A stretch of DNA of 64,000 bases from an uncultured Mycoplasmatota bacterium (lineage in GTDB: Bacteria > Bacillota_I > Bacilli_A > RF39 > UBA660), in the NCBI GenBank assembly GCA_947302655.1, contig CAMYVW010000001.1, forward strand, positions 124,001 through 188,000, read 5' to 3'. Of the stretch, positions 8,784 to 19,358 are shown piece by piece; within the stretch, counting starts at the first letter, position 1, and every line of letters starts with the position of its first letter. Under the pieces are notes generated by a model. That model searched no databases and was not told where the DNA came from. It worked only from the letters and a program-made list of their open reading frames with translations. Made by a program: the position numbers and the translations under genes.

Positions 8784-11024
8784 TTATTTTTCTTCTTGAA
8801 GTGCTACAAGAACTTCTCTTGGTTTAGAGCCATTTTGTGGTCCAACAATGCCTCTTTCTTCAAGTAAATCAATAATTCTTGCAGCTCTATTATATCCAAG
8901 TCTAAATTTTCTTTGGATAAGTGATGCACTTATTTTACCTGTTTGAATAGCAAACTCTACAACTTCATCATATACAGGATCGTCATATCCATCACTTGAT
9001 CCAGAACCAGATGAAGTACCGATAGATGGATTATCAAGATTCATTGAATCATCATATTTAGCTGCTTGTTGTTTACATACATAATCAATAACTTTTTTAA
9101 TTTCATCATCAGATATAAAGCATCCTTGAATACGGATTGGAGTATTTTCTCCCATCGGAAGAAATAACATATCACCTTTACCAAGAAGTTTTTCTGCTCC
9201 TGACATATCTAGTATAGTTCGAGAATCAATACTTGATGCTACAGCAAAGGCAATTCTTGATGGAATGTTGGCTTTAACGACACCTGTAATAACATCAGTA
9301 GATGGTCTTTGAGTTGCAACGATTAAATGAATACCAGCAGCACGAGCCATCTGAGTAATTCTTAATATTGAATCTTCAACTTCTTTAGATGCAACAAGCA
9401 TTAAATCAGCTAGTTCATCAATAATAGTAACTAAATAATACATTTTCTTTTGAGGTGCTTCTGGATGTTTCTTGTTTTCTTTTTCAATCATATCATTATA
9501 TGATTCAATATTCTTTGCACCTTTTTCAGTAAATTCATTATATCTTCGTTCCATTTCTGAAACAACTCTTTGTAGTGCAACCGATGCTTTTTTAGGATCA
9601 GTTACTACTGGAGTAAGTAAATGTGGAACGCCATTATAATTTGATAGTTCAACTTTTTTAGGGTCTACTAATACTAGTTTAACTTCATCAGGTCTATAGT
9701 TCATAAGTATTGATGTAATTATACTATTTGTACAAACTGATTTACCTGAGCCAGTAGATCCGGCAATAAGTAGATGTGGCATTTTTGATAAATCAGATAG
9801 TATAGGAGTACCCATAATATCTTTACCAAGAGCAACATTTATCTTTCCTTTAGGTTTATCATTACTTAAAAGAATTTCTTTAATACAAACTGTTGAAACA
9901 GATGAATTAGGTATTTCAATACCTATGGTATTCTTTCCTGGAATTGGTGCTTGAATACGTACATCTGTTGCTGCCATACCAAGAGCAATTTCTTTATTAA
10001 CACTAGTAATTCTACTTACCTTAGTTCCATTTGGAACAGTTAATTCATACTGAGTTACAGCAGGTCCAATATGTATTTTTACAACTTTAGCAGTAATCCC
10101 AAAATCAAGAAGTAATCTTTCTAATGTATCTTTATTTTTTCTCATTTCATTTTGATTAATATTTGATCCTTGATTTAGAGGAGAATCATTTAAAATACTA
10201 AGAGGAGGTAACTTATAATGAAGATTTTCAGTTACATTATCGTTACGTTGAGATTCTATTTTTTGCTCTAAAGCTTGAGGAGCTGGAGTTTTAAGTTCAG
10301 ATACATCAGTGATGATAATTTTATCTTCTTTATTTTTTTCTTCACCTAATTTTTTCATTTGTGACGAGTAATCATTTATTTCAATATCATCAGGAACGAT
10401 ACTCTCATCAGTTTTATTTTTCTTTTTAAATAAACTTTTAAATTTTTGAAGAAAATCAGCAAATGTTATATCAAATAACAAGATAAGTCCAAATACTAAT
10501 AAGACAACTTCAACAATCTTAGTACCATTTAATCCAAATAAAGATGAGAAAAGGAATGAAAATAATGCTCCAATAATTCCTCCACCAATTTCAATTGATG
10601 TAGAACCTGATGTAAATAATGCTGTTTTTCCATTTATAGTACTAATTCTTTCCATAAAATTATCCATTGTTTTAGAAAAAATTTGACTACCAGTCTTAGC
10701 ATTTTCAACAAAACCAAAATGGCTTGCAACTAGAACTACTATGACAATAACATATAAACCAAGTAGTTTACTGGAAAAGAATTTAGGTAGTTTTCTTTTA
10801 AAAAGCATGTATGCGCCAAGCGATAAAATACCTATTAAAAGGAACATCCACCATGTACCTACTAAAAAAATACTAAACTTTTTTAAAAGAGATCCAACAG
10901 GTCCGAACCCAAAACCAATAATTCCAACAAGAATTAAAAATAGTCCTGTAAGCTCAACACTATACTTAAATTTAGTTACTTTTTCTTTTTTTCTACGTTT
11001 ATGCTTTGCCATATTATTCACCAT
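8784..11024 (-). CDS. ftsK: DNA translocase FtsK/SpoIIIE (likely start MAKHKRR at 11012)
   Basis: N-terminal TMs, GSTGSGKSVCTN, winged-helix gamma domain at C-terminus. Confidence 0.95.
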   Translation of the reverse strand: MVNNMAKHKRRKKEKVTKFKYSVELTGLFLILVGIIGFGFGPVGSLLKKFSIFLVGTWWMFLLIGILSLGAYMLFKRKLPKFFSSKLLGLYVIVIVVLVASHFGFVENAKTGSQIFSKTMDNFMERISTINGKTALFTSGSTSIEIGGGIIGALFSFLFSSLFGLNGTKIVEVVLLVFGLILLFDITFADFLQKFKSLFKKKNKTDESIVPDDIEINDYSSQMKKLGEEKNKEDKIIITDVSELKTPAPQALEQKIESQRNDNVTENLHYKLPPLSILNDSPLNQGSNINQNEMRKNKDTLERLLLDFGITAKVVKIHIGPAVTQYELTVPNGTKVSRITSVNKEIALGMAATDVRIQAPIPGKNTIGIEIPNSSVSTVCIKEILLSNDKPKGKINVALGKDIMGTPILSDLSKMPHLLIAGSTGSGKSVCTNSIITSILMNYRPDEVKLVLVDPKKVELSNYNGVPHLLTPVVTDPKKASVALQRVVSEMERRYNEFTEKGAKNIESYNDMIEKENKKHPEAPQKKMYYLVTIIDELADLMLVASKEVEDSILRITQMARAAGIHLIVATQRPSTDVITGVVKANIPSRIAFAVASSIDSRTILDMSGAEKLLGKGDMLFLPMGENTPIRIQGCFISDDEIKKVIDYVCKQQAAKYDDSMNLDNPSIGTSSGSGSSDGYDDPVYDEVVEFAIQTGKISASLIQRKFRLGYNRAARIIDLLEERGIVGPQNGSKPREVLVALQEEK

Positions 11025-11113
11025 AATAATTATATCTTATTTATTATTTTTTTGCAAAATAAATAGGCAATTTTTATAGCTCCTGCATAATCTAAAGGTA
11101 GGGAGGAAATAAT

Positions 11114-11512
11114 ATGTATTTTGATGACTATAGTTTTATTGATAATATTGAATTATTTGCAGGCAAAAGTATAAATATAAATGATAGTGGATATATTTAT
11201 GGAAATATGTTTAAAGATGAATATAAACCATATAAAAATTACTCAGTTTATAAATTAAAATCCGATACTGAAGAAGGAAATCTTAAACTTAAAATTATGG
11301 AAGAAATGTTTATTATTAATGATTTAAATCTATATCTTGATCTTCATCCAGGTGATGTGGATGTATATAGTTATTTTAAAAATCATGAAAACCTATTAGA
11401 AAGATATATAAATGAATATCAAAATAATTATGGAAGTATTTATTTAAATGCAGTTAAAGAAAAATATAATTGGATAAATAGTCCATGGCCTTGGGAGGAT
11501 AAAAATGTATAA
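11114..11512 (+). CDS. CotJA-like/CotJB fusion spore coat protein
   Basis: N-terminal GNMFKDEYKPYKNY (CotJA-like) joined to EEMFIINDLNLYLDLHPGD...WPWE (CotJB). Confidence 0.7.
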   Translation: MYFDDYSFIDNIELFAGKSININDSGYIYGNMFKDEYKPYKNYSVYKLKSDTEEGNLKLKIMEEMFIINDLNLYLDLHPGDVDVYSYFKNHENLLERYINEYQNNYGSIYLNAVKEKYNWINSPWPWEDKNV

Positions 11513-12068
11513 GTATAATAAAATATTAAATTATCCTGTTAATATTAAAAATAAAGATTTAAAAATGGCAAAATTAATAATTACACAACTAGGTGGTTAT
11601 GCAGGAGAACTAGGTGCAGCTTTAAGATATTTTTGTCAAAAATTTACTATGCCCGATGATGAAGGTAAAGCACTTTTAAATGATATTGCAACTGAGGAAT
11701 TAGGTCATGTAGAAATGATTTCATCTATTTTATGTGGCTTAATGAAAGATGCATCGTTAAAGGAATTAGAAGAAGCTGGACTTAGTGGTTACTATGTAGA
11801 ACATGGAAAAGGAATATATCCTCTTGATACTGGAGAAGTACAATTTGATACTAAACTTTTTGCAGTAACAGGAGATCCAATCGTAGATTTAGAAGAAGAC
11901 TTAGCGGCAGAAGAAAAAGCAAGAATTGTCTATGAGAGATTAATTGATTATGCTAAAACAGATGATTTAATAGCGCCTTTACTTTTTTTAAGACAAAGAG
12001 AAGTTGTTCATTATAATAGGTTTAAGGAATTATTAGAAAAATACAAAAGAGAGAAAGATATTAAATAA
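11505..12068 (+). CDS. cotJC: CotJC-type manganese catalase
   Basis: QLGGYAGELGAALRYFCQ, ATEELGHVEMI di-metal site. Confidence 0.9.
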   Translation: MYKYNKILNYPVNIKNKDLKMAKLIITQLGGYAGELGAALRYFCQKFTMPDDEGKALLNDIATEELGHVEMISSILCGLMKDASLKELEEAGLSGYYVEHGKGIYPLDTGEVQFDTKLFAVTGDPIVDLEEDLAAEEKARIVYERLIDYAKTDDLIAPLLFLRQREVVHYNRFKELLEKYKREKDIK

Positions 12069-12101
12069 AGAATAATAAGGCATAATATTATAGGTGATAT
12101 T

Positions 12102-12584
12102 ATGCTTTATTTTTTAGTAATAAAAATTTTTTTTGCTAGAATTGTTGACGTATCATTAGGAACATATAAAACACTTTTAACAGTAAAGGGTAAAATAATT
12201 CTACCTACAGTTGTTGCGTTTATAGAAGTAATTATATGGTTTTATGTTGCAAGAGAAGCTTTAATAGTAAATGAAAAATCAATATTAATACCAATTTCAT
12301 ATGCATCTGGATATGCTATTGGTGGTTTAATTGGATCTATTGTTTCTAATAAATTAATTAATTCTGTTCTTGAAGTAAAAATATATAATTTTAATAAAAA
12401 AGTATTAACATATTTAAATGAAAATAAAATTAATTTTTTCTATATTAAAAACCATTTAATTGTATTTTATTTAACTAAGAACTATGACAGAAAATATATT
12501 CGAGAAATACATAAAATATCTAAAAATAGCATAATATATACAAAAGAGGTCAAATTAGAACAATTTAAAAAATATAAATTATAA
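12102..12584 (+). CDS. DUF5698/DUF2179-type membrane protein
   Basis: ARIVDVSLGTYKTLLTVKGKIILPTVVAFIEVIIWFYVA. Confidence 0.7.
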   Translation: MLYFLVIKIFFARIVDVSLGTYKTLLTVKGKIILPTVVAFIEVIIWFYVAREALIVNEKSILIPISYASGYAIGGLIGSIVSNKLINSVLEVKIYNFNKKVLTYLNENKINFFYIKNHLIVFYLTKNYDRKYIREIHKISKNSIIYTKEVKLEQFKKYKL

Positions 12585-12635
12585 GGATTTACTTGCAATA
12601 AGATTATATTATGTTATAATATGAATACAGATTTT

Positions 12636-12657
12636 GAGTGGGCTAAAACCCACTCAT
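12636..12657 (+). promoter_or_regulatory. Hairpin in rimP-nusA operon leader
   Basis: GAGTGGGctaaaaCCCACTC between a TATAAT-type promoter and the rimP SD. Confidence 0.5.
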
Positions 12658-12681
12658 TTGTTGTATAAGAGGTGATTAATT

Positions 12682-12939
12682 ATAGAAACTAAATTAAGTA
12701 ATCTAAAAAAACTTATTTCGGATGCTTTATCAGATAAAGATATTATTGTTGATGAAGTAACTTATCGAAAAGAAGGTACTATAAATTTTCTTGAGATAGT
12801 ACTTGATAAAGAAGAAGGAATAGATTTAGACACTATTGTTGATGCAACAAATATTATTAATCCGATTGTTGATAACATGGACTTTATTGACGAAAGTTTT
12901 GTTATGGACGTTGTAAGTAAGGAAAGAGGAGAAGAGTAA
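12682..12939 (+). CDS. rimP: RimP N-terminal domain protein (ribosome maturation factor), non-canonical start
   Basis: Translated IETKLSNLKKLISDALSDKDIIVDEVTYRKEGTINFLEIVLDKEEGIDLDTIVDATNIINPIVDNMDFIDESFVMDVVSKERGEE; position 5' of nusA; SD aggtga 12670-12675; only ATA (12682) or ATT (12679) available as start. Confidence 0.75.
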   Translation: METKLSNLKKLISDALSDKDIIVDEVTYRKEGTINFLEIVLDKEEGIDLDTIVDATNIINPIVDNMDFIDESFVMDVVSKERGEE

Positions 12940-12943
12940 AAAA

Positions 12944-14110
12944 ATGAGCGCAAAAAAAAGTAAAACAGAAGCTAGTATTGGTATGAATCCAAAAGAATTT
13001 ATTAAAGCACTAGATTTTATTGTTGAAGAAAAAAATATTTCTCGTGAAGTTGTTCTTGAAGCAATGGAACTTGCTTTAACAACAGCTTATAAGAAAAATT
13101 TTGATTCTAAAACAAATGTTAGAGTTGATATAAATTCAGATACAGGAGAAATTAAAGTTTTCTCATATCAAGTTGTTGTTGATGATTTTGATTATGGTAC
13201 TGAAACAACAGATGAAGAAGGTAATGTTATAGTTACTCCACCAGAAATTCCTCTTGATGCACAAATATTACTTGAAGATGCAGAAAAAGAAGTTCCTGGT
13301 ATTAAAGTTGGAGAAACAATTGAAAAAGAAGTTACACCAAAAGACTTTGGCCGTGTAGCTGCAGGTACTGCTAAACAAGTAGTTACTCAAAAAATTAGAG
13401 AAGCTGAAAAAAATAGTATTATTGCAGATTTTGCTGATAAAGAATTTGAAATGATGATTGGTTTAGTAGCAATGGAAGATGCAAATAACTATTATATTGA
13501 TTTAGGTAGAACAAGAGGAATACTTCCTAAAGCAGAATGTATTCCTGGCGAAGAAATCAAGATGGGTTCTAACATTAAAGTATATATTACAAAAGTTGAA
13601 AGTAATACTAAAGGACCTCTTATTCTTTTATCAAGAAAACATTATGGATTTGTTAAAAGATTATTTGAAACTGAAATACCTGAACTTCAAGATGGTACAG
13701 TAGTTCTTTATAGCGTAGCTCGTGAACCAGGTGTAAGAAGTAAAGTTGCTGTTTATTCAACTAACCCAAGAGTAGATGCTAAAGGAGCTTGTATTGGTGA
13801 ACATGGTTCAAGAATAGCAAATATCTTTAAAGAACTTAATGGAGAAAAAGTAGATTTAATTGAATATAATGAAGATCCAATCGAATTTATTAAAAATGCT
13901 TTACAACCTGCTAAGGATGTAATTGTAAGTATAACAGATGAAACTAAAAAAGAAGCCCTTGCAATTGTTAACGATGAAAACTTATCACTAGCAATTGGTA
14001 AGAAAGGAACTAACGTAAAACTTGCTTCACGTTTAACTAAATACAAAATTGATGTTAAAACAATGGATCAAATTACAAAAGAAGGAAATAAAACAGCGGA
14101 GGAAGAATAA
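12944..14110 (+). CDS. nusA: Transcription termination/antitermination factor NusA
   Basis: S1 and KH domains, VRSKVAVYS, GACIGEHGSRI. Confidence 0.97.
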   Translation: MSAKKSKTEASIGMNPKEFIKALDFIVEEKNISREVVLEAMELALTTAYKKNFDSKTNVRVDINSDTGEIKVFSYQVVVDDFDYGTETTDEEGNVIVTPPEIPLDAQILLEDAEKEVPGIKVGETIEKEVTPKDFGRVAAGTAKQVVTQKIREAEKNSIIADFADKEFEMMIGLVAMEDANNYYIDLGRTRGILPKAECIPGEEIKMGSNIKVYITKVESNTKGPLILLSRKHYGFVKRLFETEIPELQDGTVVLYSVAREPGVRSKVAVYSTNPRVDAKGACIGEHGSRIANIFKELNGEKVDLIEYNEDPIEFIKNALQPAKDVIVSITDETKKEALAIVNDENLSLAIGKKGTNVKLASRLTKYKIDVKTMDQITKEGNKTAEEE

Positions 14111-14364
14111 TGAAAAAAATTCCAATGCGAAGCTGTGTTGTAACACGTGAAAAATGTGAGAAGAAAGAATTATTTCGCGTTGTTAGAACACCTGAACAAA
14201 ACGTTATATTAGATGAAACTGGAAAAGCTAATGGTAGAGGAGCATATTTAAAAAAAGATGCTGATGTAATAAATAAAGCTAAAGCTTCTAAAGCGTTAGA
14301 TAAAGTATTAGAAGTGGAAGTTCCAGATAGTTTATATGATGAACTTTTTGAAAAATTAAAATAG
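14110..14364 (+). CDS. ylxR: YlxR family nucleic-acid-binding protein
   Basis: MRSCVVTREKCEKKELFRVVR, GRGAYL; position between nusA and infB. Confidence 0.93.
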   Translation: MKKIPMRSCVVTREKCEKKELFRVVRTPEQNVILDETGKANGRGAYLKKDADVINKAKASKALDKVLEVEVPDSLYDELFEKLK

Positions 14365-14381
14365 AAAGAGGTGGATTTAAC

Positions 14382-16496
14382 ATGATGAGTGTTAAAGATT
14401 ATGCCAATGATGTTAATTTATCAGTTGCAGAAGTACTTAAAAAATGTCGTGAAATGCAAATTGAAGTAAAAACTGCTGAAGATGAATTATCGGAAGATGA
14501 TATTATCATCCTTGATAATGCAATATCATTAATTTCTACAGAGGAAGAAGCTTCATACGAAGAAGAAGATGCCATTGATGAAGTAGTTGATGAAATTATG
14601 GAATCATCAGATATTAAAGGTAACTTCCATGATGAAGAAAAGAAAGAAAAATTTAAAGCTAAAAAAGATAATAGTAAAGAAAATAATGATTACAAAAACT
14701 TAAAGAAACAAATGTATAAACATAAAGAAAAACTTCAAACAAATAATGTTGCTGAAAATGTAGTTCTATATAAAGATGGTATGACAGTACTTGATTTAGC
14801 AAATGAACTTGAGGTTTCAGGAACAGAACTAGTTAAAAAACTAATATCTTTAGGTTTAATGTTATCAGTAAATCAAGCAGTTGATTATGATGCTGCTGAA
14901 CTAATTTGTGAAGAATATAATAAAGTATTAAAGAAAGAAGAAACACAAGATGTTGCTAACTTTGATGCTTATGAAATAGTAGATGACGAAAAAGATCTTG
15001 TTAAAAGACCTCCTATTGTTACTATTATGGGTCATGTTGACCATGGTAAAACAACTTTACTAGATTATATTCGTGATTCACATGTTGTTGAAGGTGAATT
15101 TGGTGGTATCACTCAACATATTGGTGCTTACCAAATTGAATATAATGGTGAAAAAGTAACATTTATTGATACTCCAGGACATGCTGCATTTACAGAAATG
15201 CGTGCTCGTGGAGCAAGCGTAACAGATATCGTTATTATTATAGTTGCAGCAGATGATGGTGTAATGCCTCAAACCAAAGAAGCAGTTGACCATGCTTTAT
15301 CTGCAAATGTACCTATAATTGTTGCTGTTAATAAAATAGATAAACCAGATGCAAATATTGATAGAATTTATCAAGAAATGGCTGCAATAAACATTACTCC
15401 AGAATCTTGGGGTGGAAATATACCATTTATAAATCTATCTGCTAAAACAGGTGAAGGAGTAGATAAACTTCTTGAAACTATTTTAGCTATTGCAGAAGTA
15501 TCAGATTTAAAAGCAAATCCAAATAGATATGCTATTGGTTCTGTTATTGAATCTAAAGTAGATAAGAAAATTGGTGGAATTGCATCACTACTTATTATGA
15601 ATGGTACACTTAGAATTGGTGATCCAATTGTTGTTGGTACTGGTGCTGGTAAAGTAAGAACCATGAAAAATGATTCTGGCAAATCAATTGTTGAAGCAGG
15701 ACCTGCTACTCCAGTTGAAATTACTGGACTATCTGAAAACCCATCAGCTGGTGATAAATTCATGGCTTTTGAAACAGAAAGCCAAGCTAAAGAAGTTGCT
15801 GAAAAAAGAGCTATTGCTGCTAGAGAAAACAAATTCAAAAAACAAGCATTAACTCTAGATGATTTATTTGCAAGAATTGATGCTGGTCAAAAAGAAATTA
15901 ATGTTGTACTTAAAGCAGACGTTAGAGGTTCTGAAGAAGCAGTTAAAAACTCTTTAGAAAAAATAGACGTTGAAGGCGTTAAAGTTAAAGTTATTAGAAG
16001 TGGTATTGGAGCTATCACTGAAAGTGATGTTGTTCTAGCTAATGCATCTGATGCTGTTATTATAGGTTTTAACGTTGTTCCAACAAATACTGCTAAAGAT
16101 GTAGCAAAAGAATATAGTGTTGATATAAGACTTTATACAATAATTTATAAAGCTGTAGAAGAAATGGAACTTGCCATGAAAGGTATGCTTGACCCAGAAT
16201 TTGAAGAAAAAATTCTTGGTACAGCTGAAATCAGAAAAATATTTAAATTTAGTAAAATTGGTAATATAGCAGGTTGCTATATAACTGATGGTATTGCTAA
16301 AAATGGTGCAAGTGCTAGAGTAATTAGAGATGGTGCTGTTATCTATGATGGTAAAATTGCATCTATTCAAAGAGAAAAAGATACAGTTAAAGAAGTTAAA
16401 AAAGGCTTTGAGTGTGGTATTACACTTGAAAACTTTAGTGACATCAAAGAAAATGACACAATCGAAATGTTCGAGTTAGTCGAGGTTAAAAGATAA
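14382..16496 (+). CDS. infB: Translation initiation factor IF-2
   Basis: [39 protein letters not shown]. Confidence 0.98.
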   Translation: MMSVKDYANDVNLSVAEVLKKCREMQIEVKTAEDELSEDDIIILDNAISLISTEEEASYEEEDAIDEVVDEIMESSDIKGNFHDEEKKEKFKAKKDNSKENNDYKNLKKQMYKHKEKLQTNNVAENVVLYKDGMTVLDLANELEVSGTELVKKLISLGLMLSVNQAVDYDAAELICEEYNKVLKKEETQDVANFDAYEIVDDEKDLVKRPPIVTIMGHVDHGKTTLLDYIRDSHVVEGEFGGITQHIGAYQIEYNGEKVTFIDTPGHAAFTEMRARGASVTDIVIIIVAADDGVMPQTKEAVDHALSANVPIIVAVNKIDKPDANIDRIYQEMAAINITPESWGGNIPFINLSAKTGEGVDKLLETILAIAEVSDLKANPNRYAIGSVIESKVDKKIGGIASLLIMNGTLRIGDPIVVGTGAGKVRTMKNDSGKSIVEAGPATPVEITGLSENPSAGDKFMAFETESQAKEVAEKRAIAARENKFKKQALTLDDLFARIDAGQKEINVVLKADVRGSEEAVKNSLEKIDVEGVKVKVIRSGIGAITESDVVLANASDAVIIGFNVVPTNTAKDVAKEYSVDIRLYTIIYKAVEEMELAMKGMLDPEFEEKILGTAEIRKIFKFSKIGNIAGCYITDGIAKNGASARVIRDGAVIYDGKIASIQREKDTVKEVKKGFECGITLENFSDIKENDTIEMFELVEVKR

Positions 16497-16837
16497 TGAG
16501 TAAAATTAAATGTGAGAGAATAGCAAGTGATATGATAAGAATCATTAGTAATATTTTAGCTAATGAGTCTCGTGATGAACTTTTAAAAACGGTTACAATT
16601 ACAGGTTGTACTGTATCAAATGATTTAGGTTATGCTAAGGTTTATTTTACAAGCACAAGTAACTTATCTAATGAGCAAATGGAAAAAGAACTAGCAGAAG
16701 CATCAGGGTATATTAGACATGAACTTGCTGAAAGAATTGAAATTCGTCATACTCCAGAATTACATTTTGTATATGATGAATCAATCGCATACGGAAATCG
16801 TATTGAAGAATTAATTAAAGAAATTAATGAAAAATAA
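16496..16837 (+). CDS. rbfA: Ribosome-binding factor A
   Basis: IKCERIASDMIRIISNIL..., conserved operon position. Confidence 0.93.
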   Translation: MSKIKCERIASDMIRIISNILANESRDELLKTVTITGCTVSNDLGYAKVYFTSTSNLSNEQMEKELAEASGYIRHELAERIEIRHTPELHFVYDESIAYGNRIEELIKEINEK

Positions 16838-16904
16838 AATAATCAACTTTTAAGTTGATTTTTTTATATTTTATTTATGTTATAATCAAGTTAAGGTGAG
16901 TTTT

Positions 16905-17366
16905 ATGATTATAGGTTTGTTAATTACAATTGTTTTATCTTTATTTTTACAAAGTATGCCAGTTTTTTATGATGGAGAAGGTGTGTATCAAATTAATAAA
17001 CTTGAATATAGCTATACAAGTGGATACGCAGTAAACAGTGATGTATCATATAAAATTGATTGTGACGATAAATGTATATTAATTATTAAAGAATATGGTA
17101 AAGATGAAAAGGATGTAATTAAAAAATCTTTAACTAATAAAGACATGGATAAGTTTGAAGATATGCTTAATAAATATCATGTATTATCATGGAAAGGATT
17201 TAATAAGTCTGATAAAAATGTATTAGATGGAAACTCATTTAGTTTCCACCTAAGATATAATGATGATGAAAAATTATCAGCAAGTGGTTACATGATGTAT
17301 CCAGATTATTATAATAATTTCAAAGAAAACTTTGAAGATTATATAGATGAAATAAAAAGCAGGTGA
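16905..17366 (+). CDS. Hypothetical exported/anchored protein
   Basis: N-terminal TM; ORF with SD aaggtga before ATG 16905. Confidence 0.6.
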   Translation: MIIGLLITIVLSLFLQSMPVFYDGEGVYQINKLEYSYTSGYAVNSDVSYKIDCDDKCILIIKEYGKDEKDVIKKSLTNKDMDKFEDMLNKYHVLSWKGFNKSDKNVLDGNSFSFHLRYNDDEKLSASGYMMYPDYYNNFKENFEDYIDEIKSR

Positions 17367-18208
17367 TTTTTATAAACGGAGTATTAATAGTTAATAAACC
17401 AAAAAATTTTACATCAAGAGATGTTATAAATGAATTAAATCGCAAGTTAGGAACTAAAAAAATAGGTCACACAGGAACATTAGATCCAATTGCAACAGGA
17501 GTTTTAGTTGTAGTAATTGGTTCTTATACTAAACTTGTTAATGATTTAACAAGTTTAGATAAAGAATATATTGCTGAAATTAAACTTGGTATTAAAACAG
17601 ATACCGGTGATATAACTGGAAGTGTTTTAGAAGAAAATAATAAGTATAATATTTTCAAAGAAGATATATTATATGTTTTTGATTTATTTCCAAAAGAGTA
17701 TGAGCAAACAGTTCCTAAATACTCTGCTGTTAAAGTTGGTGGAAAAAAACTATATGAATATGCAAGAAATAATATAGATGTAGAACTTCCAAAAAGACTT
17801 GTTAAAATATATGAATTAGAACTACTAGATTTTAATAACGATGTAATAAAGTTTAGAGTAAAAGTATCAAAAGGAACATACATAAGATCTTTAATAGAAG
17901 ATTTATGCAAAAAACTAAATGCTATTGGAACTATGAGTAGTTTAGTTAGAACAAAACAAGGAAAATTTAGAATTGAAGATTCACATATTTTAGATGAAAT
18001 AAATATAAATACAAAACTTTTAGATTCTAAAGATATCCTCGATATAAAAGATTATGTATTAAATGATTATGAATACAAACTTGTTTCTAACGGAAATAAA
18101 CTTAACATTGAATTAGAAGATGGTTATTACAATGTTGTATATAACAGTGAAAATGTTGCAATTTATAAGTTTATATATAATGAAGGAAGACTATTAATGT
18201 TTTATTAA
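17363..18208 (+). CDS. truB: tRNA pseudouridine(55) synthase TruB
   Basis: NGVLIVNKPKNFTSRDV, KIGHTGTLDPIATGVL. Confidence 0.95.
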   Translation: MIFINGVLIVNKPKNFTSRDVINELNRKLGTKKIGHTGTLDPIATGVLVVVIGSYTKLVNDLTSLDKEYIAEIKLGIKTDTGDITGSVLEENNKYNIFKEDILYVFDLFPKEYEQTVPKYSAVKVGGKKLYEYARNNIDVELPKRLVKIYELELLDFNNDVIKFRVKVSKGTYIRSLIEDLCKKLNAIGTMSSLVRTKQGKFRIEDSHILDEININTKLLDSKDILDIKDYVLNDYEYKLVSNGNKLNIELEDGYYNVVYNSENVAIYKFIYNEGRLLMFY

Positions 18209-18230
18209 TTTAAACATATAAAGGTGATTA

Positions 18231-18855
18231 ATGATGAAATCTTTTTTTACAAAAACTCAAATAATTGATTTTCTTAAAAAGAATTACTATTAAAGAATCA
18301 ATTGTAAAGCATCAAGATTTATTAAAGATTGCCAATGAGCAAAATAAAAGCGATATAGTGCAAGATTTGAGTTACAAAATCGAAATGTTAAAAAATGTTA
18401 AAAAAGAGTTTTCTCTAAATGAACTATCAAATCTTACGTGTTTAAATACTCATGGGGATTATAATGTTTTACAATGTATTTATGGCGATGATAATAAAAT
18501 TAAAGCTGTACTTGATTTTGCTTCTGCATGTAAGATGCCAATTGCATGGGAAATCATACGATCTTATTCTTACCTAGATAAAAATGCAGCTAATGGACGT
18601 ATTGATATTGATAATTTAAAAGCATATGTATCAGAATTTATAAAGTATCAAGAATTAACAATATATGATTTAAGATATATGAGTTTATTATATTTTATTC
18701 AAATACTAACAAGTACTTATGGTTATAGACAGTTTTTAAATGATGAAAGTGAAATTGATATGTTTAAATTTGCTAAGTTTAGAACGAATATGTGCAAATT
18801 TTTATATCAAAATATAGATAAAATATCAAATGAAATTGAAAATATAAAAAAATAA
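18231..18855 (+). pseudogene. Remnant of aminoglycoside/choline phosphotransferase-family gene
   Basis: Intact SD/start with MMKSFFTKTQIIDFLKKNYY* then C-lobe in another frame (NTHGDYNVLQ...VLDFASA); N-lobe missing. Confidence 0.6.
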
Positions 18856-18956
18856 GTCAATATTTTATATATTTATTATTTATTTACTGTAAATTCATTA
18901 ATATTTAATTGATTTTTACTTTTAAATATCATATAATTAATAGGAAGTTTGGATTT

Positions 18957-18997
18957 GGTTTAAACGCAACTCCATGCATTTATTCTAGATTTAAACC
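18957..18997 (+). promoter_or_regulatory. Possible rpsO leader structure
   Basis: GGTTTAAA ... TTTAAACC hairpin directly upstream of S15 gene. Confidence 0.5.
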
Positions 18998-19028
18998 GAT
19001 TTTAAATTTTAAAAAGGAGGATGTAAAC

Positions 19029-19298
19029 ATGGCTGTTACAAAAGAACAAAAAGAAAAAATCATTAAAGATTTTAGAATTAATGATAAGGACTGTGGAAGC
19101 GCACAAGTTCAAATCGCAATTTTAACATCTGAAATTAATGATTTAACAGAACATCTTAAAACTCACATTCATGACTATCATTCAAAAAGAGGTCTTTTAA
19201 TGAAAGTTGGTAAAAGAAGAAAATTACTTGCTTATTTAAAAGAAAATGATGTTGTAGCATATAGAGATGTTATAAAAAGATTAAATTTAAGAAAATAG
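19029..19298 (+). CDS. rpsO: 30S ribosomal protein S15
   Basis: MAVTKEQKEKIIKDFRINDKDCGSAQVQIAILTSEI...; start ATG 19029 after aaaggagg. Confidence 0.97.
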   Translation: MAVTKEQKEKIIKDFRINDKDCGSAQVQIAILTSEINDLTEHLKTHIHDYHSKRGLLMKVGKRRKLLAYLKENDVVAYRDVIKRLNLRK

Positions 19299-19358
19299 GC
19301 ACTAAAAACTTTTTAGTGTCTTTTTTTATAAAAGTAGTAGAAAAGGAAGTAGAAAATT

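Noticed and set aside
15670-15852. 60-aa + strand ORF within infB
   Set aside because: Out-of-frame with a strongly conserved IF-2 coding region and no SD
17364-17366. Possibility of Mollicutes genetic code 4 (TGA=Trp)
   Set aside because: TGA terminates genes here (17364-17366; 29077-29079) and Trp is encoded by TGG
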